DNA of 41,224 nt from an uncultured Eubacteriales bacterium. Its GTDB lineage: Bacteria; Bacillota; Clostridia; Oscillospirales; Acutalibacteraceae. The stretch spans positions 1 to 41,224 of the forward strand of contig CASFQZ010000089.1 of the NCBI GenBank assembly GCA_949296825.1, read 5' to 3'. The notes under the pieces are model-generated. The model was not told where the DNA came from. It did not search any database and was given only the letters and a program-made list of their open reading frames with translations. The position numbers and the translations under genes were made by a program. Shown piece after piece: positions 22,729 to 30,601 of this stretch. Each line of letters starts with the position of its first letter. Position 1 is the stretch's first letter.

Positions 22729-23598
22729 TTATTGAAGAAAGGGCAGCCATGCTTCCGCCGCCCGTCCAACCGTCAGCCCAAACAACACGCCAAAGACAAA
22801 AAGCGTCAGCGTCAGCAGCGCATTTTCCTTTGGCTTTTTGTTGACGCGGTACAATACCAGCAGTCCCACGCCTGCGTTGGCGATGAGTCCGGAAAGCAGC
22901 GCGGAGACGCCCAATACGCCGTTGACATAAAGATTGGTCAGCAGCACCGAAGCGGAACAGTTCGGAATCAGCCCGATCAGGGCGGCGAGCAGTTCGCCGA
23001 GTACGGGGATTCGCCAGAATGCCGCAATTTTTTCCGCCGGCAGCAGCGAAAACAAACCATTCAGCACTGCCGTTACCAGAAAAATCAGGAGAACGATTTT
23101 GATGGTATGCTTGAGCGCAGACAGGAAAATATTCTCCTCGCAGCGGCAGTGCTCCTGCTCGCAGAAGGAGTGGATCGAGGCGTTTCTTTTATGTTTTTTT
23201 CGCAGGACAAAATCTGTCAGGAAGCCGATCGCCAGACCGCTGACCAGTTTGAATGCAAGCAGGGTCAGGATGACGGAGAGGGGCAGCTGCTCGCTGATAA
23301 GGATCGGCAGCATTTCATCGGAGGTGGAAGCGAAAACAGCCAGCAGCGTTCCCGCTGTGATCGTTCCCGCCGCGTAAAGATTTGCCGCGGCGCCGGAAAA
23401 TCCGCATTGGGGTACTACGCCCAGGAGCGCGCCGAACAGAGGACCGGCTTTTTTTGCCTTTTCCATCGCCCCTGTCATTTTTCCGCCGGCGCGATGTTCC
23501 AGATATTCCATGAACAGATAGGTTAAAAACAAAAGCGGGATCAGCTTCAGGGTGTCTTCCCCCGCGTGAAGAAGGATGTGCAGGAGCTCCTGCGCCAT
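22729..23598 (-). CDS. Putative manganese/heavy-metal exporter (ArsP_2-type, 10 TM)
   Basis: A 289-residue polytopic membrane protein of the ArsP_2/putative manganese transporter type. Two halves repeat the same core: GALLGVVPQCGFSGAAANLY then STSDEMLPIL, and AALIGLIPNCSASVLLTNLY. The P-Q/N-C turns in each half are the likely metal site. A central cytoplasmic or external loop, KHKRNASIHSFCEQEHCRCE, is rich in His and Cys and may sense or deliver metal. Manganese is suggested by family annotation; sequence alone does not fix the ion. The ATG at 23598 has AAAGGAGG 9 nt upstream. The ~27-nt leader from its promoter is too short for a yybP-ykoY riboswitch. Confidence 0.82.
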   Translation of the reverse strand: MAQELLHILLHAGEDTLKLIPLLFLTYLFMEYLEHRAGGKMTGAMEKAKKAGPLFGALLGVVPQCGFSGAAANLYAAGTITAGTLLAVFASTSDEMLPILISEQLPLSVILTLLAFKLVSGLAIGFLTDFVLRKKHKRNASIHSFCEQEHCRCEENIFLSALKHTIKIVLLIFLVTAVLNGLFSLLPAEKIAAFWRIPVLGELLAALIGLIPNCSASVLLTNLYVNGVLGVSALLSGLIANAGVGLLVLYRVNKKPKENALLTLTLFVFGVLFGLTVGRAAEAWLPFLQ

Positions 23599-23631
23599 TT
23601 TTGCCTCGCCTCCTTTCGGCTCTAATCATAT

Positions 23632-23660
23632 AGTATAGCATGAGTACGGTAAAAAAACAA
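23632..23660 (-). promoter_or_regulatory. Promoter of the metal exporter
   Basis: TTGTTT (23660-23655), 17-bp spacer, TATACT (23637-23632) on the minus strand, giving a leader of about 27 nt. Confidence 0.72.
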
Positions 23661-23815
23661 TCCCGCACGCCGAAATATCGTCCAAATCAGCAGCGCTTAA
23701 TTTGCGACTCCTTTGAATGTCTTTGTGAAAGTTGTACAAGAGGGTGAAAAAATAGTTTTTTGGGCAATTTGTATTTAATTTTTTACCTTGCCTTGTGCAA
23801 TAACACGAATAAAAA

Positions 23816-23830
23816 GCGACAAATTGTCGC
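23816..23830. promoter_or_regulatory. Perfect palindrome upstream of the CdaR-like gene
   Basis: GCGACAA-A-TTGTCGC is a 7+1+7 perfect inverted repeat, 48 bp upstream of the -35 hexamer for the CdaR-like regulator. Its size fits an operator for a dimeric regulator, perhaps the CdaR-like protein itself. The rest of 23661-24079 is an AT-rich gap plus an untranslated leader of ~165 nt (23913-24079) with short weak hairpins; I recognise no riboswitch or T-box in it. Confidence 0.5.
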
Positions 23831-23877
23831 TAAACGTCTATTATCTTAAAAATTTTTTGGTTTTTCTTATTATGTGC

Positions 23878-23906
23878 TTGCAAATCAGCGGGTATTTGTG
23901 TAGAAT
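23878..23906 (+). promoter_or_regulatory. Promoter of the cdaR-ftsEX cluster
   Basis: TTGCAA (23878-23883), 17-bp spacer, TAGAAT (23901-23906). It gives an unusually long leader of about 165 nt before the ATG at 24080. Confidence 0.75.
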
Positions 23907-24079
23907 ATTTAAGAAGCAGTGGTAATATTGCATAAATCATTCTTGTGTCCGAGCGGTTTTCGCGGCTCCTCAAGTCAATCTGTGTTCAATGTTCCTGTCC
24001 CAGAATGAGAGCAAACCCTTCAGGACTTTGTTATCACTCTAAAAACGAAATTGACGAAAGCACCACAGGGGGTTATTTT

Positions 24080-25165
24080 ATGTCCAACAGACTGTTCCAA
24101 AGCATCATCCATCAGATGAAAGACGCGGTCGATTGCCGCATCGGCGTCGTGGATGAGACCGGCACGATTATTTCCTGCAGCGACCTGGGCAAGATCGGCG
24201 AGGTTGTTCCTACGCCGCTGACTGAGGCGTTTTCAGCCAATACGGCCATTGTCATCGGCGACAGCGTTTATCATTCCTTCGGCTCGCCCATTCATCCGGA
24301 ATACGCCGTGTTTGTGGATAATACCGATCCCGCCGCGCAGAAATACGCTTCCATCCTTGCCATTTCTCTGGCGAATGTAAAGCAGTATTATGACGAAAAA
24401 TACGACCGCGGCAATTTTATTAAAAATGTTCTTCTGGATAATATCCTTCCCGGCGATATCTATCTGAAAGCGAAGGAGCTGCATTTCAACAACGAAACAA
24501 CCCGGGCGGTCCTGCTGCTTCGCATTACCGAAAAAACGGATGTGCCGGTTTATGATTTGGTGCAGGCGTTTTTCCCGGATAAAAGCCGTGATTTTGTCAT
24601 CAATATCAATGAGTCGGATATCGCGATCGTCAAGGAAGTTCGTCCGAATGTCGAGCCGAAGGATCTGGAAAAGCTGGCGCGTTCTGTGGTGGATTCTCTT
24701 GGTTCCGAGCTGTATTCCAAAATCCTGGTCGGTATCGGAACGCCGGAAAGCGGCGTCAAGGAGCTGGCGCTTTCCTTCCGCGAGGCGCAGGTCGCCCTGG
24801 AAGTGGGCAAGGTTTTTGACACCGAAAAAACCATTGTCAATTATGATAACCTCGGCATTGCCCGTTTGATCTATCAGCTCCCGACGACCCTTTGTGAAAT
24901 GTTCCTTCATGAGATCTTTAAGCGCGGTTCCATTGATTCGCTGGACGGCGAAACCCTGTTCACCATCCAAAAATTCTTTGAAAACAACCTGAATGTTTCG
25001 GAAACCTCCAGAAAGCTCTTTGTCCACCGCAATACGCTGGTGTATCGTCTGGAGAAAATCAGAAAACTGACCGGGCTGGACCTGCGCGAGTTTGACGACG
25101 CTATTGTCTTCAAGGTTGCGCTGATGGTCAAGAAATATCTGGATTCCAATCCCGCCAGATTCTGA
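24080..25165 (+). CDS. CdaR/PucR family transcriptional regulator
   Basis: A 361-residue regulator. The N-terminal ~125 residues resemble the sugar-diacid recognition domain of CdaR (MKDAVDCRIGVVDETGTIIS). The middle is a CdaR GGDEF-like domain. The C-terminal ~55 residues are the PucR-type helix-turn-helix: FENNLNVSETSRKLFVHRNT and LVYRLEKIRKLTGLDLREFD. Members bind DNA and respond to small carboxylic ligands; the ligand here is unknown. ATG 24080 follows AGGGGG by 8 nt; the longer frame from 23945 is in the leader. It lies 32 nt upstream of ftsE on the same strand, without a visible terminator, so it may control or be co-transcribed with the division genes. Confidence 0.9.
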   Translation: MSNRLFQSIIHQMKDAVDCRIGVVDETGTIISCSDLGKIGEVVPTPLTEAFSANTAIVIGDSVYHSFGSPIHPEYAVFVDNTDPAAQKYASILAISLANVKQYYDEKYDRGNFIKNVLLDNILPGDIYLKAKELHFNNETTRAVLLLRITEKTDVPVYDLVQAFFPDKSRDFVININESDIAIVKEVRPNVEPKDLEKLARSVVDSLGSELYSKILVGIGTPESGVKELALSFREAQVALEVGKVFDTEKTIVNYDNLGIARLIYQLPTTLCEMFLHEIFKRGSIDSLDGETLFTIQKFFENNLNVSETSRKLFVHRNTLVYRLEKIRKLTGLDLREFDDAIVFKVALMVKKYLDSNPARF

Positions 25166-25197
25166 TCCGTCCGAACACAATAACGGAGTTTGATTAC

Positions 25198-26211
25198 ATG
25201 ATACAATTCAAAAATGTGTCTAAAACTTATAAGAACGGAACGAAGGCACTCAGCCATGTGAATCTTGAGATTGCCGACGGAGAGTTCGTATTTGTTTTGG
25301 GTGCGTCCGGTGCGGGAAAAAGTACCTTCCTGAAGCTGATGATGCGGGAGGAAGTACCCACCGCCGGAGAAGTAATGATCAACGGTTATAATCTGAATAC
25401 GATTTCCAAGCGTAAGATTCCGTATTTCCGCAGGACCCTGGGCATTGTATTTCAGGATTTTCGCCTGATCCCGAATATGCGCGTGTATGACAATGTTGCG
25501 TTCGCCATGCGCGTCATCGGCGCGAAAGAAAAAGACATCAGCAAGCGCGTTGCCTATGCCCTGAGCCTGGTGGGGTTGTCTTCCAAGGCGAAGGTCTATC
25601 CCAACCAGCTCTCCGGCGGCGAGCAGCAGCGCGTTGCTTTGGCGCGGGCGCTGGTCAATGACGCCGATATCATCATTGCGGACGAGCCGACCGGCAACAT
25701 CGACCCGCAGATGTCCTACGAAATCGTAGACCTGCTGAACCATATCAATGCCAACGGCACCACGGTTATTATGGTAACGCACGAGCACAGCTTGGTGAAG
25801 CAGTTTCCCGGCAAGCGGATTATTACCATCAAAAACGGCAGCGTAATTTCCGATACCGCGAACGGTGACCTTCCTTTGCAGCCTGCGGAAAAGAATGAGC
25901 CGGTTGCCGAGATCCACAGCAATTTCTATGATGTCCCGAATGAGAACGCGGAAGTGGAGAGCTTTTTGCGCAATTACGGGACCGAGCGGGAGAATGCCGG
26001 GGAGGAAGAGCTGACCGAGGTTCCCATGGACGAATCCGTGACGGCGGAGCTGCGCACGGACCCTGCCTTTACTTCAAATATCAATATTTCTGAGGTATAT
26101 GATGAGCTGTATGCCGACCAGGATACGGAAGAGGAAGAAAAAAGCGATGTCATCCGTCCCGGTGGCAGCGCCTTCCGTTCTCAATCTGAAGAAGGGGGCG
26201 ATGCGCAGTGA
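25198..26211 (+). CDS. ftsE: Cell division ATP-binding protein FtsE with acidic C-terminal extension
   Basis: A 337-residue protein; typical FtsE is about 225. Residues 1-222 are a complete ABC ATPase: Walker [10 protein letters not shown] (35-43), Q-loop [16 protein letters not shown], signature LSGGEQQR (138-145), Walker B IIIADEP (158-164), H-loop VTHE (193-196). It couples ATP hydrolysis to FtsX to trigger periplasmic/extracytoplasmic murein hydrolysis at the septum. Residues ~225-337 are an added, strongly acidic, probably disordered tail (runs of Glu, DTEEEEKSD) of unknown role. ATG 25198 follows AACGGAG. The stop overlaps the ftsX GTG start by 4 nt. Confidence 0.95.
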   Translation: MIQFKNVSKTYKNGTKALSHVNLEIADGEFVFVLGASGAGKSTFLKLMMREEVPTAGEVMINGYNLNTISKRKIPYFRRTLGIVFQDFRLIPNMRVYDNVAFAMRVIGAKEKDISKRVAYALSLVGLSSKAKVYPNQLSGGEQQRVALARALVNDADIIIADEPTGNIDPQMSYEIVDLLNHINANGTTVIMVTHEHSLVKQFPGKRIITIKNGSVISDTANGDLPLQPAEKNEPVAEIHSNFYDVPNENAEVESFLRNYGTERENAGEEELTEVPMDESVTAELRTDPAFTSNINISEVYDELYADQDTEEEEKSDVIRPGGSAFRSQSEEGGDAQ

Positions 26212-27125
26212 AATCCGGAAGTTTGCGGTATTTGACCAAAGAGGGCTTTCGCTATCTGTTTGTCAATCGCATGATGTCGCTGGCGTCGATCACCGTTCTG
26301 ATGTCCTGTCTTGTGATCATCGGCATCGCCGCCATGATTTTCTTTAATATCAACGCCATTCTGGACAGCATCGAAGCGCAGAATATTGTGATGGTCTTTG
26401 TGGACGAGCAGGCGAGCGAGCAGGAGACGGAAGCGCTGGGCGCGCAGCTTGCCGCGACGGAGAATGTCGCGAATTGCGAGTTCGTTCCCCATGAGGACGG
26501 TTTCAACAGCGTTCTTCAAGATCTGGGCGACGAAGCGAGCGTTCTGGAGGGGATGGATTCCAGCTTCCTGCCGGACGGGTATCGTATTACGGTCGATGAT
26601 CTTTCGCTGTTTGATCAGACCGTGCAGACCATCAGCGGCTATGAGCACGTCGAGTCGATCAAGGAAAACAGCGACCTCGCCGGGCGTCTCACCAAGGTGC
26701 GCGACGCCGTGACCTATGCGAGCTTCGGGGTCATCCTCCTTTTGTTTTTGGTCGCTCTGTTCATCATTGCCAATACCATCCGCATTACCATGTATGCCCG
26801 TCGGCTGGAAATCAGCATCATGAAAGCTGTCGGCGCCACCAACAACTTTATCCGCTGGCCCTTTATCGTGGAGGGCATTGTCATCGGCATTCTGGCTGCG
26901 GCTCTTTCCGAGGGCGTATTGTATCTGATTTATCTGTTCGCCTCGGTGTCCTTCTCCAGCGTACTGGTGCTGATGAACAGTACCTTCGTTCCTTTTGCCG
27001 AATTTGGCGGGTGGATTTTCCTGGTATTTTTGGGAATCGGTATGCTGACCGGCGTCTTCGGCAGTTTGGTATCCATGGGTAAGTATTTGAAAGAACAGGG
27101 AAGTGTTGTCAGTGTGGAAGAATAA
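26208..27125 (+). CDS. ftsX: Cell division protein FtsX
   Basis: A 305-residue membrane protein, usual FtsX length and layout: one N-terminal membrane segment (~25-47), an extracytoplasmic domain (~50-170) that contacts the hydrolase, then three segments (~175-195, ~220-240, ~268-290). The motif IANTIRITMYARRLEISIMK followed by AVGATNNFIRWPFIVEG is the conserved permease signature shared with MacB-type proteins. GTG start at 26208 overlaps the ftsE stop (GTGA) for coupling. Its end overlaps the M23 hydrolase start, so FtsE, FtsX and their hydrolase are made together. Confidence 0.95.
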   Translation: MKSGSLRYLTKEGFRYLFVNRMMSLASITVLMSCLVIIGIAAMIFFNINAILDSIEAQNIVMVFVDEQASEQETEALGAQLAATENVANCEFVPHEDGFNSVLQDLGDEASVLEGMDSSFLPDGYRITVDDLSLFDQTVQTISGYEHVESIKENSDLAGRLTKVRDAVTYASFGVILLLFLVALFIIANTIRITMYARRLEISIMKAVGATNNFIRWPFIVEGIVIGILAAALSEGVLYLIYLFASVSFSSVLVLMNSTFVPFAEFGGWIFLVFLGIGMLTGVFGSLVSMGKYLKEQGSVVSVEE

Positions 27126-28410
27126 AATTTGCCGCAATCTTCTTTGCGCCGCTCTGACGGCGGCTTTGCTGTTTGGTTCGACTGCGTTCCCCGCGTTCGG
27201 CACCGACACGGATGAGCAGATCGACGCGCTGCGCCAGAAAAGCGAGGAGCTGCAGGCGCAGATCGACGCGGCGGAGCAGGAAATCGAAGCCATTCGTTCC
27301 GATGTCAATAAAAAACAGGAATATGCCGATGAGCTCAGCGGGCAAATCGAGGATCTGCAGGCGCAAATCGATGTGCTGGATCAAAGCATTGCTGCCGTAC
27401 AGGTAAGAATTGACGAAAAGCTGGTCGAAATCGAAGAAAAGAACAATACCATTCTTGCGCTGGAGCAGCAAAACGCAGAAGCCCAGGCGGAGATCGAGCG
27501 CTGTGAAGAGGAGATTGAGCAGACCTACGAACGCTTAAAAGGGCGGCTGCGCAGCCTGTATATGAACGGTACATTGTCTGAACTGGAGCTTTTGATGTCC
27601 GCGACGGATTTTTCCACCTATTTAACCACGCTCCAGCTGATGGAGAGTATGGCGGCGCACGATGACGCGCTGATCAAATCCATCGAATCGGATATTTTAA
27701 ATTTACAGGAATTGCAAAAAACCATCGAAGCCAATCGGCTGAAGGTGGAGCAGTCTAAGGTGGAGCTGGAAGCTGCCAAGGCGGACTATGAAGCGAGCCA
27801 GGCTGAGATTGAAGAGGATAAGGCGGTTGTAAAATCGTCGCAGGATCTGATCCAGAGTAAATGGGACGAGGTACAGTCGGTCATTGCCGATTTGGACAGC
27901 CAGAGCGCTGCCTATCAGTCCTTAAAGGAATCTTATGAGCGGCAGCTGAATGAAGCGGCGGATGAGATCGACGCACTGATTCGCGCGCAAGCCAGCAGCG
28001 GCAACGCCTCCTGGGGCGACGGCAGCGTATCGGCGGGGGGCTTTGTCTGGCCCGTTCAGGGCAGCGGCGTGTATACCACCACCGAATACGGTCAGGGGGG
28101 CCACGGCGGTCTTGACATTACCCGTCACGGCGCCAGTCAGCTGACCACCCCGATTTATGCCGCCGCAGCTGGTACCGTGCTGACCGCGACCTGGCATTCA
28201 AGCTACGGCAATTACATTGTCGTAGACCACGGCAACGGCTTGACAACGCTGTACGCCCATTGCAACAGCATTTCCGTCTCTCCCGGTGAGCACGTCGAGC
28301 AGAACCAGCAAATCGGCATTGTCGGCAATACGGGCTATTCCTTCGGCGCGCACTGCCATTTTGAGGTCCGTATCAACGGCTCAAGAACCAATCCGAGAAA
28401 TTATCTGTGA
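27109..28410 (+). CDS. PcsB/EnvC-like murein hydrolase: coiled coil plus active M23 domain
   Basis: A 433-residue exported protein. A signal peptide (ALTAALLFGSTAFPAFG) is followed by a long coiled coil (residues ~35-285), rich in Glu/Gln/Ala heptads, the part that binds FtsX in EnvC and PcsB. Residues ~310-433 are a peptidase M23 (LytM) domain. Zinc and catalytic residues are intact: His332 and Asp336 in HGGLD, His415 and His417 in HCH, and YAHC. EnvC lacks these, so this protein should itself cut cross-links rather than only activate an amidase. GTG 27109 is preferred over TTG 27103 because of spacing from AGGGAA; it overlaps ftsX by 17 nt. Confidence 0.92.
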   Translation, partial: SVWKNKICRNLLCAALTAALLFGSTAFPAFGTDTDEQIDALRQKSEELQAQIDAAEQEIEAIRSDVNKKQEYADELSGQIEDLQAQIDVLDQSIAAVQVRIDEKLVEIEEKNNTILALEQQNAEAQAEIERCEEEIEQTYERLKGRLRSLYMNGTLSELELLMSATDFSTYLTTLQLMESMAAHDDALIKSIESDILNLQELQKTIEANRLKVEQSKVELEAAKADYEASQAEIEEDKAVVKSSQDLIQSKWDEVQSVIADLDSQSAAYQSLKESYERQLNEAADEIDALIRAQASSGNASWGDGSVSAGGFVWPVQGSGVYTTTEYGQGGHGGLDITRHGASQLTTPIYAAAAGTVLTATWHSSYGNYIVVDHGNGLTTLYAHCNSISVSPGEHVEQNQQIGIVGNTGYSFGAHCHFEVRINGSRTNPRNYL

Positions 28411-28420
28411 TCTACATAGA

Positions 28421-28463
28421 AAAAAGCCTTTGCGCGTATGGTAGCGTGAAGGCTCTTTTTTTG
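28421..28463 (+). terminator. Terminator after the ftsEX-hydrolase cluster
   Basis: AAAGCCTT (about 28423-28430) plus CGC pairs with GCG plus AAGGCT (28444-28454), followed by seven to nine Ts. Confidence 0.85.
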
Positions 28464-28476
28464 TGGAGGGATTTTT

Positions 28477-29271
28477 TTGATTTGCGGGATTATAGAGGCG
28501 CTGCCGGATATTATTTCGGAGAAGCATCGGCGGCGACGGGAAAAACCACAGCTCTGCGCACAAAAAATTTACGGCGAGAGCAGCAGCGCCGTCTATCGAA
28601 TCTGCGTCCGAAAGCGGCGGGACGGCAGCGAATGGGAAAACTGCGAACAGTGGCTTGCGCCCTTTCGGGGCAGATTTCTGATAGCGCACGGCGTAGATGC
28701 GCCCCGGCAAGTCAGGGCGATGGCATTCTCGTCCACGGGCAGGTACGACAGGGTTCTTGCCCAGGCGGCGATGGATTTGCTGGACGGCGCCATGCCTCGG
28801 GTGCTGGGGGTATATGATGAAGGCGTCGGACTTCTGCCGTTTTTACCGTCTTTTCTTTCCCATTGCGGCAGCGTAACGGTCTATACCTGTCGGAGAGAGC
28901 CGTGGCGAAGGAGCGGGGAGCGGCTGTATCGGGAGACCGGCGCGGTGGTCACGCTGGTGGATTCACCGGAATCGCTCCGGCGGACAGATGGGTGCGCGGT
29001 ATCCTTTGGGTGCGCCAAAAAAATGACGGTGCGGCAGCCGTTCCTTTCATTGGAGATACAAAAGTATGCTATCGGCATCGCTGCGCTGTCCTTTGGCGAC
29101 GGCTGTCCGGTGCCCGATGGCGTTGATCCTGCCGCCTTTGCCGCCTTGCGGGCGGAATGCGCCGGTGTAAAGGGAGAATGCAGCTTTCGGGTGACGCGGT
29201 ATTCCTTCGGCGGAAGACCCCTTTCTCCCTCATCGGCGCGGGCGTTGTTTCTGGGCACGGCGCGCCTTTGA
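28477..29271 (+). CDS. Unknown cytoplasmic protein
   Basis: A 264-residue protein that I do not recognise. It has no signal peptide or membrane segment, is rich in Arg and Cys (Cys spread over the chain, not in CxxC pairs), and has alternating strand/helix stretches (MPRVLGVYDEGVGLLPFLPS and VTVYTCRREPWRRSGE), consistent with an alpha/beta Rossmann-like fold. A TTG start at 28477 with GGAGGG 6 nt upstream is used. It lies between the terminator of the ftsEX cluster and the gap gene, with its own terminator at 29280; no promoter is obvious, so it may depend on read-through. The frame is clean over 265 codons with the typical codon pattern, so I consider it real. Confidence 0.65.
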   Translation: MICGIIEALPDIISEKHRRRREKPQLCAQKIYGESSSAVYRICVRKRRDGSEWENCEQWLAPFRGRFLIAHGVDAPRQVRAMAFSSTGRYDRVLAQAAMDLLDGAMPRVLGVYDEGVGLLPFLPSFLSHCGSVTVYTCRREPWRRSGERLYRETGAVVTLVDSPESLRRTDGCAVSFGCAKKMTVRQPFLSLEIQKYAIGIAALSFGDGCPVPDGVDPAAFAALRAECAGVKGECSFRVTRYSFGGRPLSPSSARALFLGTARL

Positions 29272-29279
29272 CGTAAAAG

Positions 29280-29322
29280 CAGCGGCGTAAAATTGATGAC
29301 AATTCACCGCTGGGATTTTTTC
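29280..29322 (+). terminator. Terminator after the 28477-29271 gene
   Basis: CAGCGG (29280-29285) pairs with CCGCTG (29307-29312), with an inner AATT/AATT pairing, followed by GGATTTTTT. Confidence 0.65.
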
Positions 29323-29331
29323 TACTTTTTG

Positions 29332-29359
29332 TTGACTTGTCCAAAAATAAGGATAGACT
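29332..29359 (+). promoter_or_regulatory. Upstream promoter P1 of gap
   Basis: TTGACT (29332-29337), 16-bp spacer, TAGACT (29354-29359). Confidence 0.55.
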
Positions 29360-29379
29360 AAGATTTTTCGGCAAAATGC

Positions 29380-29408
29380 TTGCAATCATCGGACAAATGG
29401 GATAAAAT
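29380..29408 (+). promoter_or_regulatory. Main promoter P2 of gap
   Basis: TTGCAA (29380-29385), 17-bp spacer, TAAAAT (29403-29408). Two stacked promoters fit the high expression usual for this gene. Confidence 0.75.
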
Positions 29409-29452
29409 AACAATCGTAAAAAAATATTTTTTACCTTATTGGAGGAATTTCA

Positions 29453-30487
29453 ATGTCTGTTAAAGTTGCCATTAACGGTTTCGGCCGCATCGGTCGTCTT
29501 GCGTTCCGCCAGATGTTCGGCGCGGAAGGCTATGAAGTCGTTGCCATCAACGATCTGACCAAGCCCTCGATGCTTGCCAATCTGCTGAAGTATGACACTG
29601 CGCAGGGTGGTTACTGCGGCGTAATCGGTCAGAATCTGCACACGGTTTCCGCCGATGACGAAGCCGGCACCCTTACGGTGGACGGTAAAACGCTGAAAAT
29701 ATATGCCGAAAAAGACGCCAAGGATCTTCCCTGGGGTGAGATTGGCGTGGATGTCGTGCTGGAATGCACCGGCTTCTATTGCTCGAAGGATAAGTCCATG
29801 GCGCACATCAACGCCGGCGCCAAGAAGGTTGTTATCTCCGCGCCCGCGGGCAACGACCTGAAGACCATCGTCTTCAGCGTCAACGAAAAGACCCTGACCG
29901 CTGACGATCAGATCATCAGCGCTGCTTCCTGCACCACCAACTGCCTTGCTCCCATGGCGAAAGCGCTGAACGATTACGCGCCCATCCAGAGCGGTATCAT
30001 GTCCACCATTCACGCTTATACCGGCGACCAGATGATTCTGGACGGTCCGCACAGAAAGGGCGATCTCAGAAGAGCCCGTGCCGGCGCTGCCAACATTGTT
30101 CCCAACTCCACCGGCGCAGCCAAGGCGATCGGTCTTGTTATCCCCGAGCTGAACGGCAAACTGATCGGCTCCGCCCAGCGTGTACCGGTGACCACCGGCT
30201 CCACCACCATCCTGACTGCCGTTGTCAAGGGCGCCGATGTGACCAAGGAAGGTATCAATGCCGCCATGAAGGCTGCCGCTTCCGAGTCCTTCGGCTACAA
30301 TGAGGATCCGATCGTTTCTTCCGATGTGATCGGTATGCGTTATGGCTCTCTGTTTGATGCGACCCAGACCATGGTCAGCAAGATCAGCGACGATCTGTAT
30401 GAAGTACAGGTTGTTTCCTGGTATGACAATGAGAATTCCTACACCAGCCAGATGGTCAGAACCATCAAATATTTCGCTGAGCTGTAA
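29453..30487 (+). CDS. gap: Glyceraldehyde-3-phosphate dehydrogenase, type I
   Basis: A 344-residue glycolytic enzyme that oxidises glyceraldehyde-3-phosphate to 1,3-bisphosphoglycerate. NAD-binding [15 protein letters not shown] is at the N-terminus, and Asp in AINDL fits NAD over NADP. The active site is [10 protein letters not shown] with Cys160, followed by the catalytic His in [26 protein letters not shown] near the C-terminus is typical. GGAGG is 8 nt before the ATG. Codon use is strongly biased to optimal C/G-ending codons. It stands alone, with two promoters and a terminator, not in a pgk-tpi operon. Confidence 0.97.
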   Translation: MSVKVAINGFGRIGRLAFRQMFGAEGYEVVAINDLTKPSMLANLLKYDTAQGGYCGVIGQNLHTVSADDEAGTLTVDGKTLKIYAEKDAKDLPWGEIGVDVVLECTGFYCSKDKSMAHINAGAKKVVISAPAGNDLKTIVFSVNEKTLTADDQIISAASCTTNCLAPMAKALNDYAPIQSGIMSTIHAYTGDQMILDGPHRKGDLRRARAGAANIVPNSTGAAKAIGLVIPELNGKLIGSAQRVPVTTGSTTILTAVVKGADVTKEGINAAMKAAASESFGYNEDPIVSSDVIGMRYGSLFDATQTMVSKISDDLYEVQVVSWYDNENSYTSQMVRTIKYFAEL

Positions 30488-30508
30488 GAGTATCTCGCAA
30501 AAATATTT

Positions 30509-30541
30509 GGCGGACTTGCCTTGGTGAGTCCGCCTTTTTCT
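30509..30541 (+). terminator. Terminator after gap
   Basis: GGCGGACT (30509-30516) pairs with AGTCCGCC (30527-30534), followed by TTTTTC. Confidence 0.9.
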
Positions 30542-30550
30542 TTCCCGCAT

Positions 30551-30592
30551 AAAAAAGAGCCTTTCCCCTGTTTGATTGGGAAAGGCTCTTTT
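30551..30592 (-). terminator. Terminator after the GH5 gene
   Basis: AAAAGAGCCTTTCCC (30553-30567) pairs with GGGAAAGGCTCTTTT (30578-30592); on the minus strand it follows the GH5 stop by 9 nt and ends in a T-run. Confidence 0.88.
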
Positions 30593-30601
30593 GTCGTGCT
30601 T

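Noticed and set aside
23599-23700. yybP-ykoY manganese riboswitch before the metal exporter
   Set aside because: The predicted transcript starts about 27 nt before the ATG and the needed helices are not seen.
23907-24079. T-box or riboswitch in the cdaR leader
   Set aside because: Only short weak hairpins; no T-box sequence and no terminator/antiterminator pair.
29450-30550. 366-residue minus-strand frame over gap
   Set aside because: Antisense shadow of a highly biased gene; Gly/His-rich without family features.
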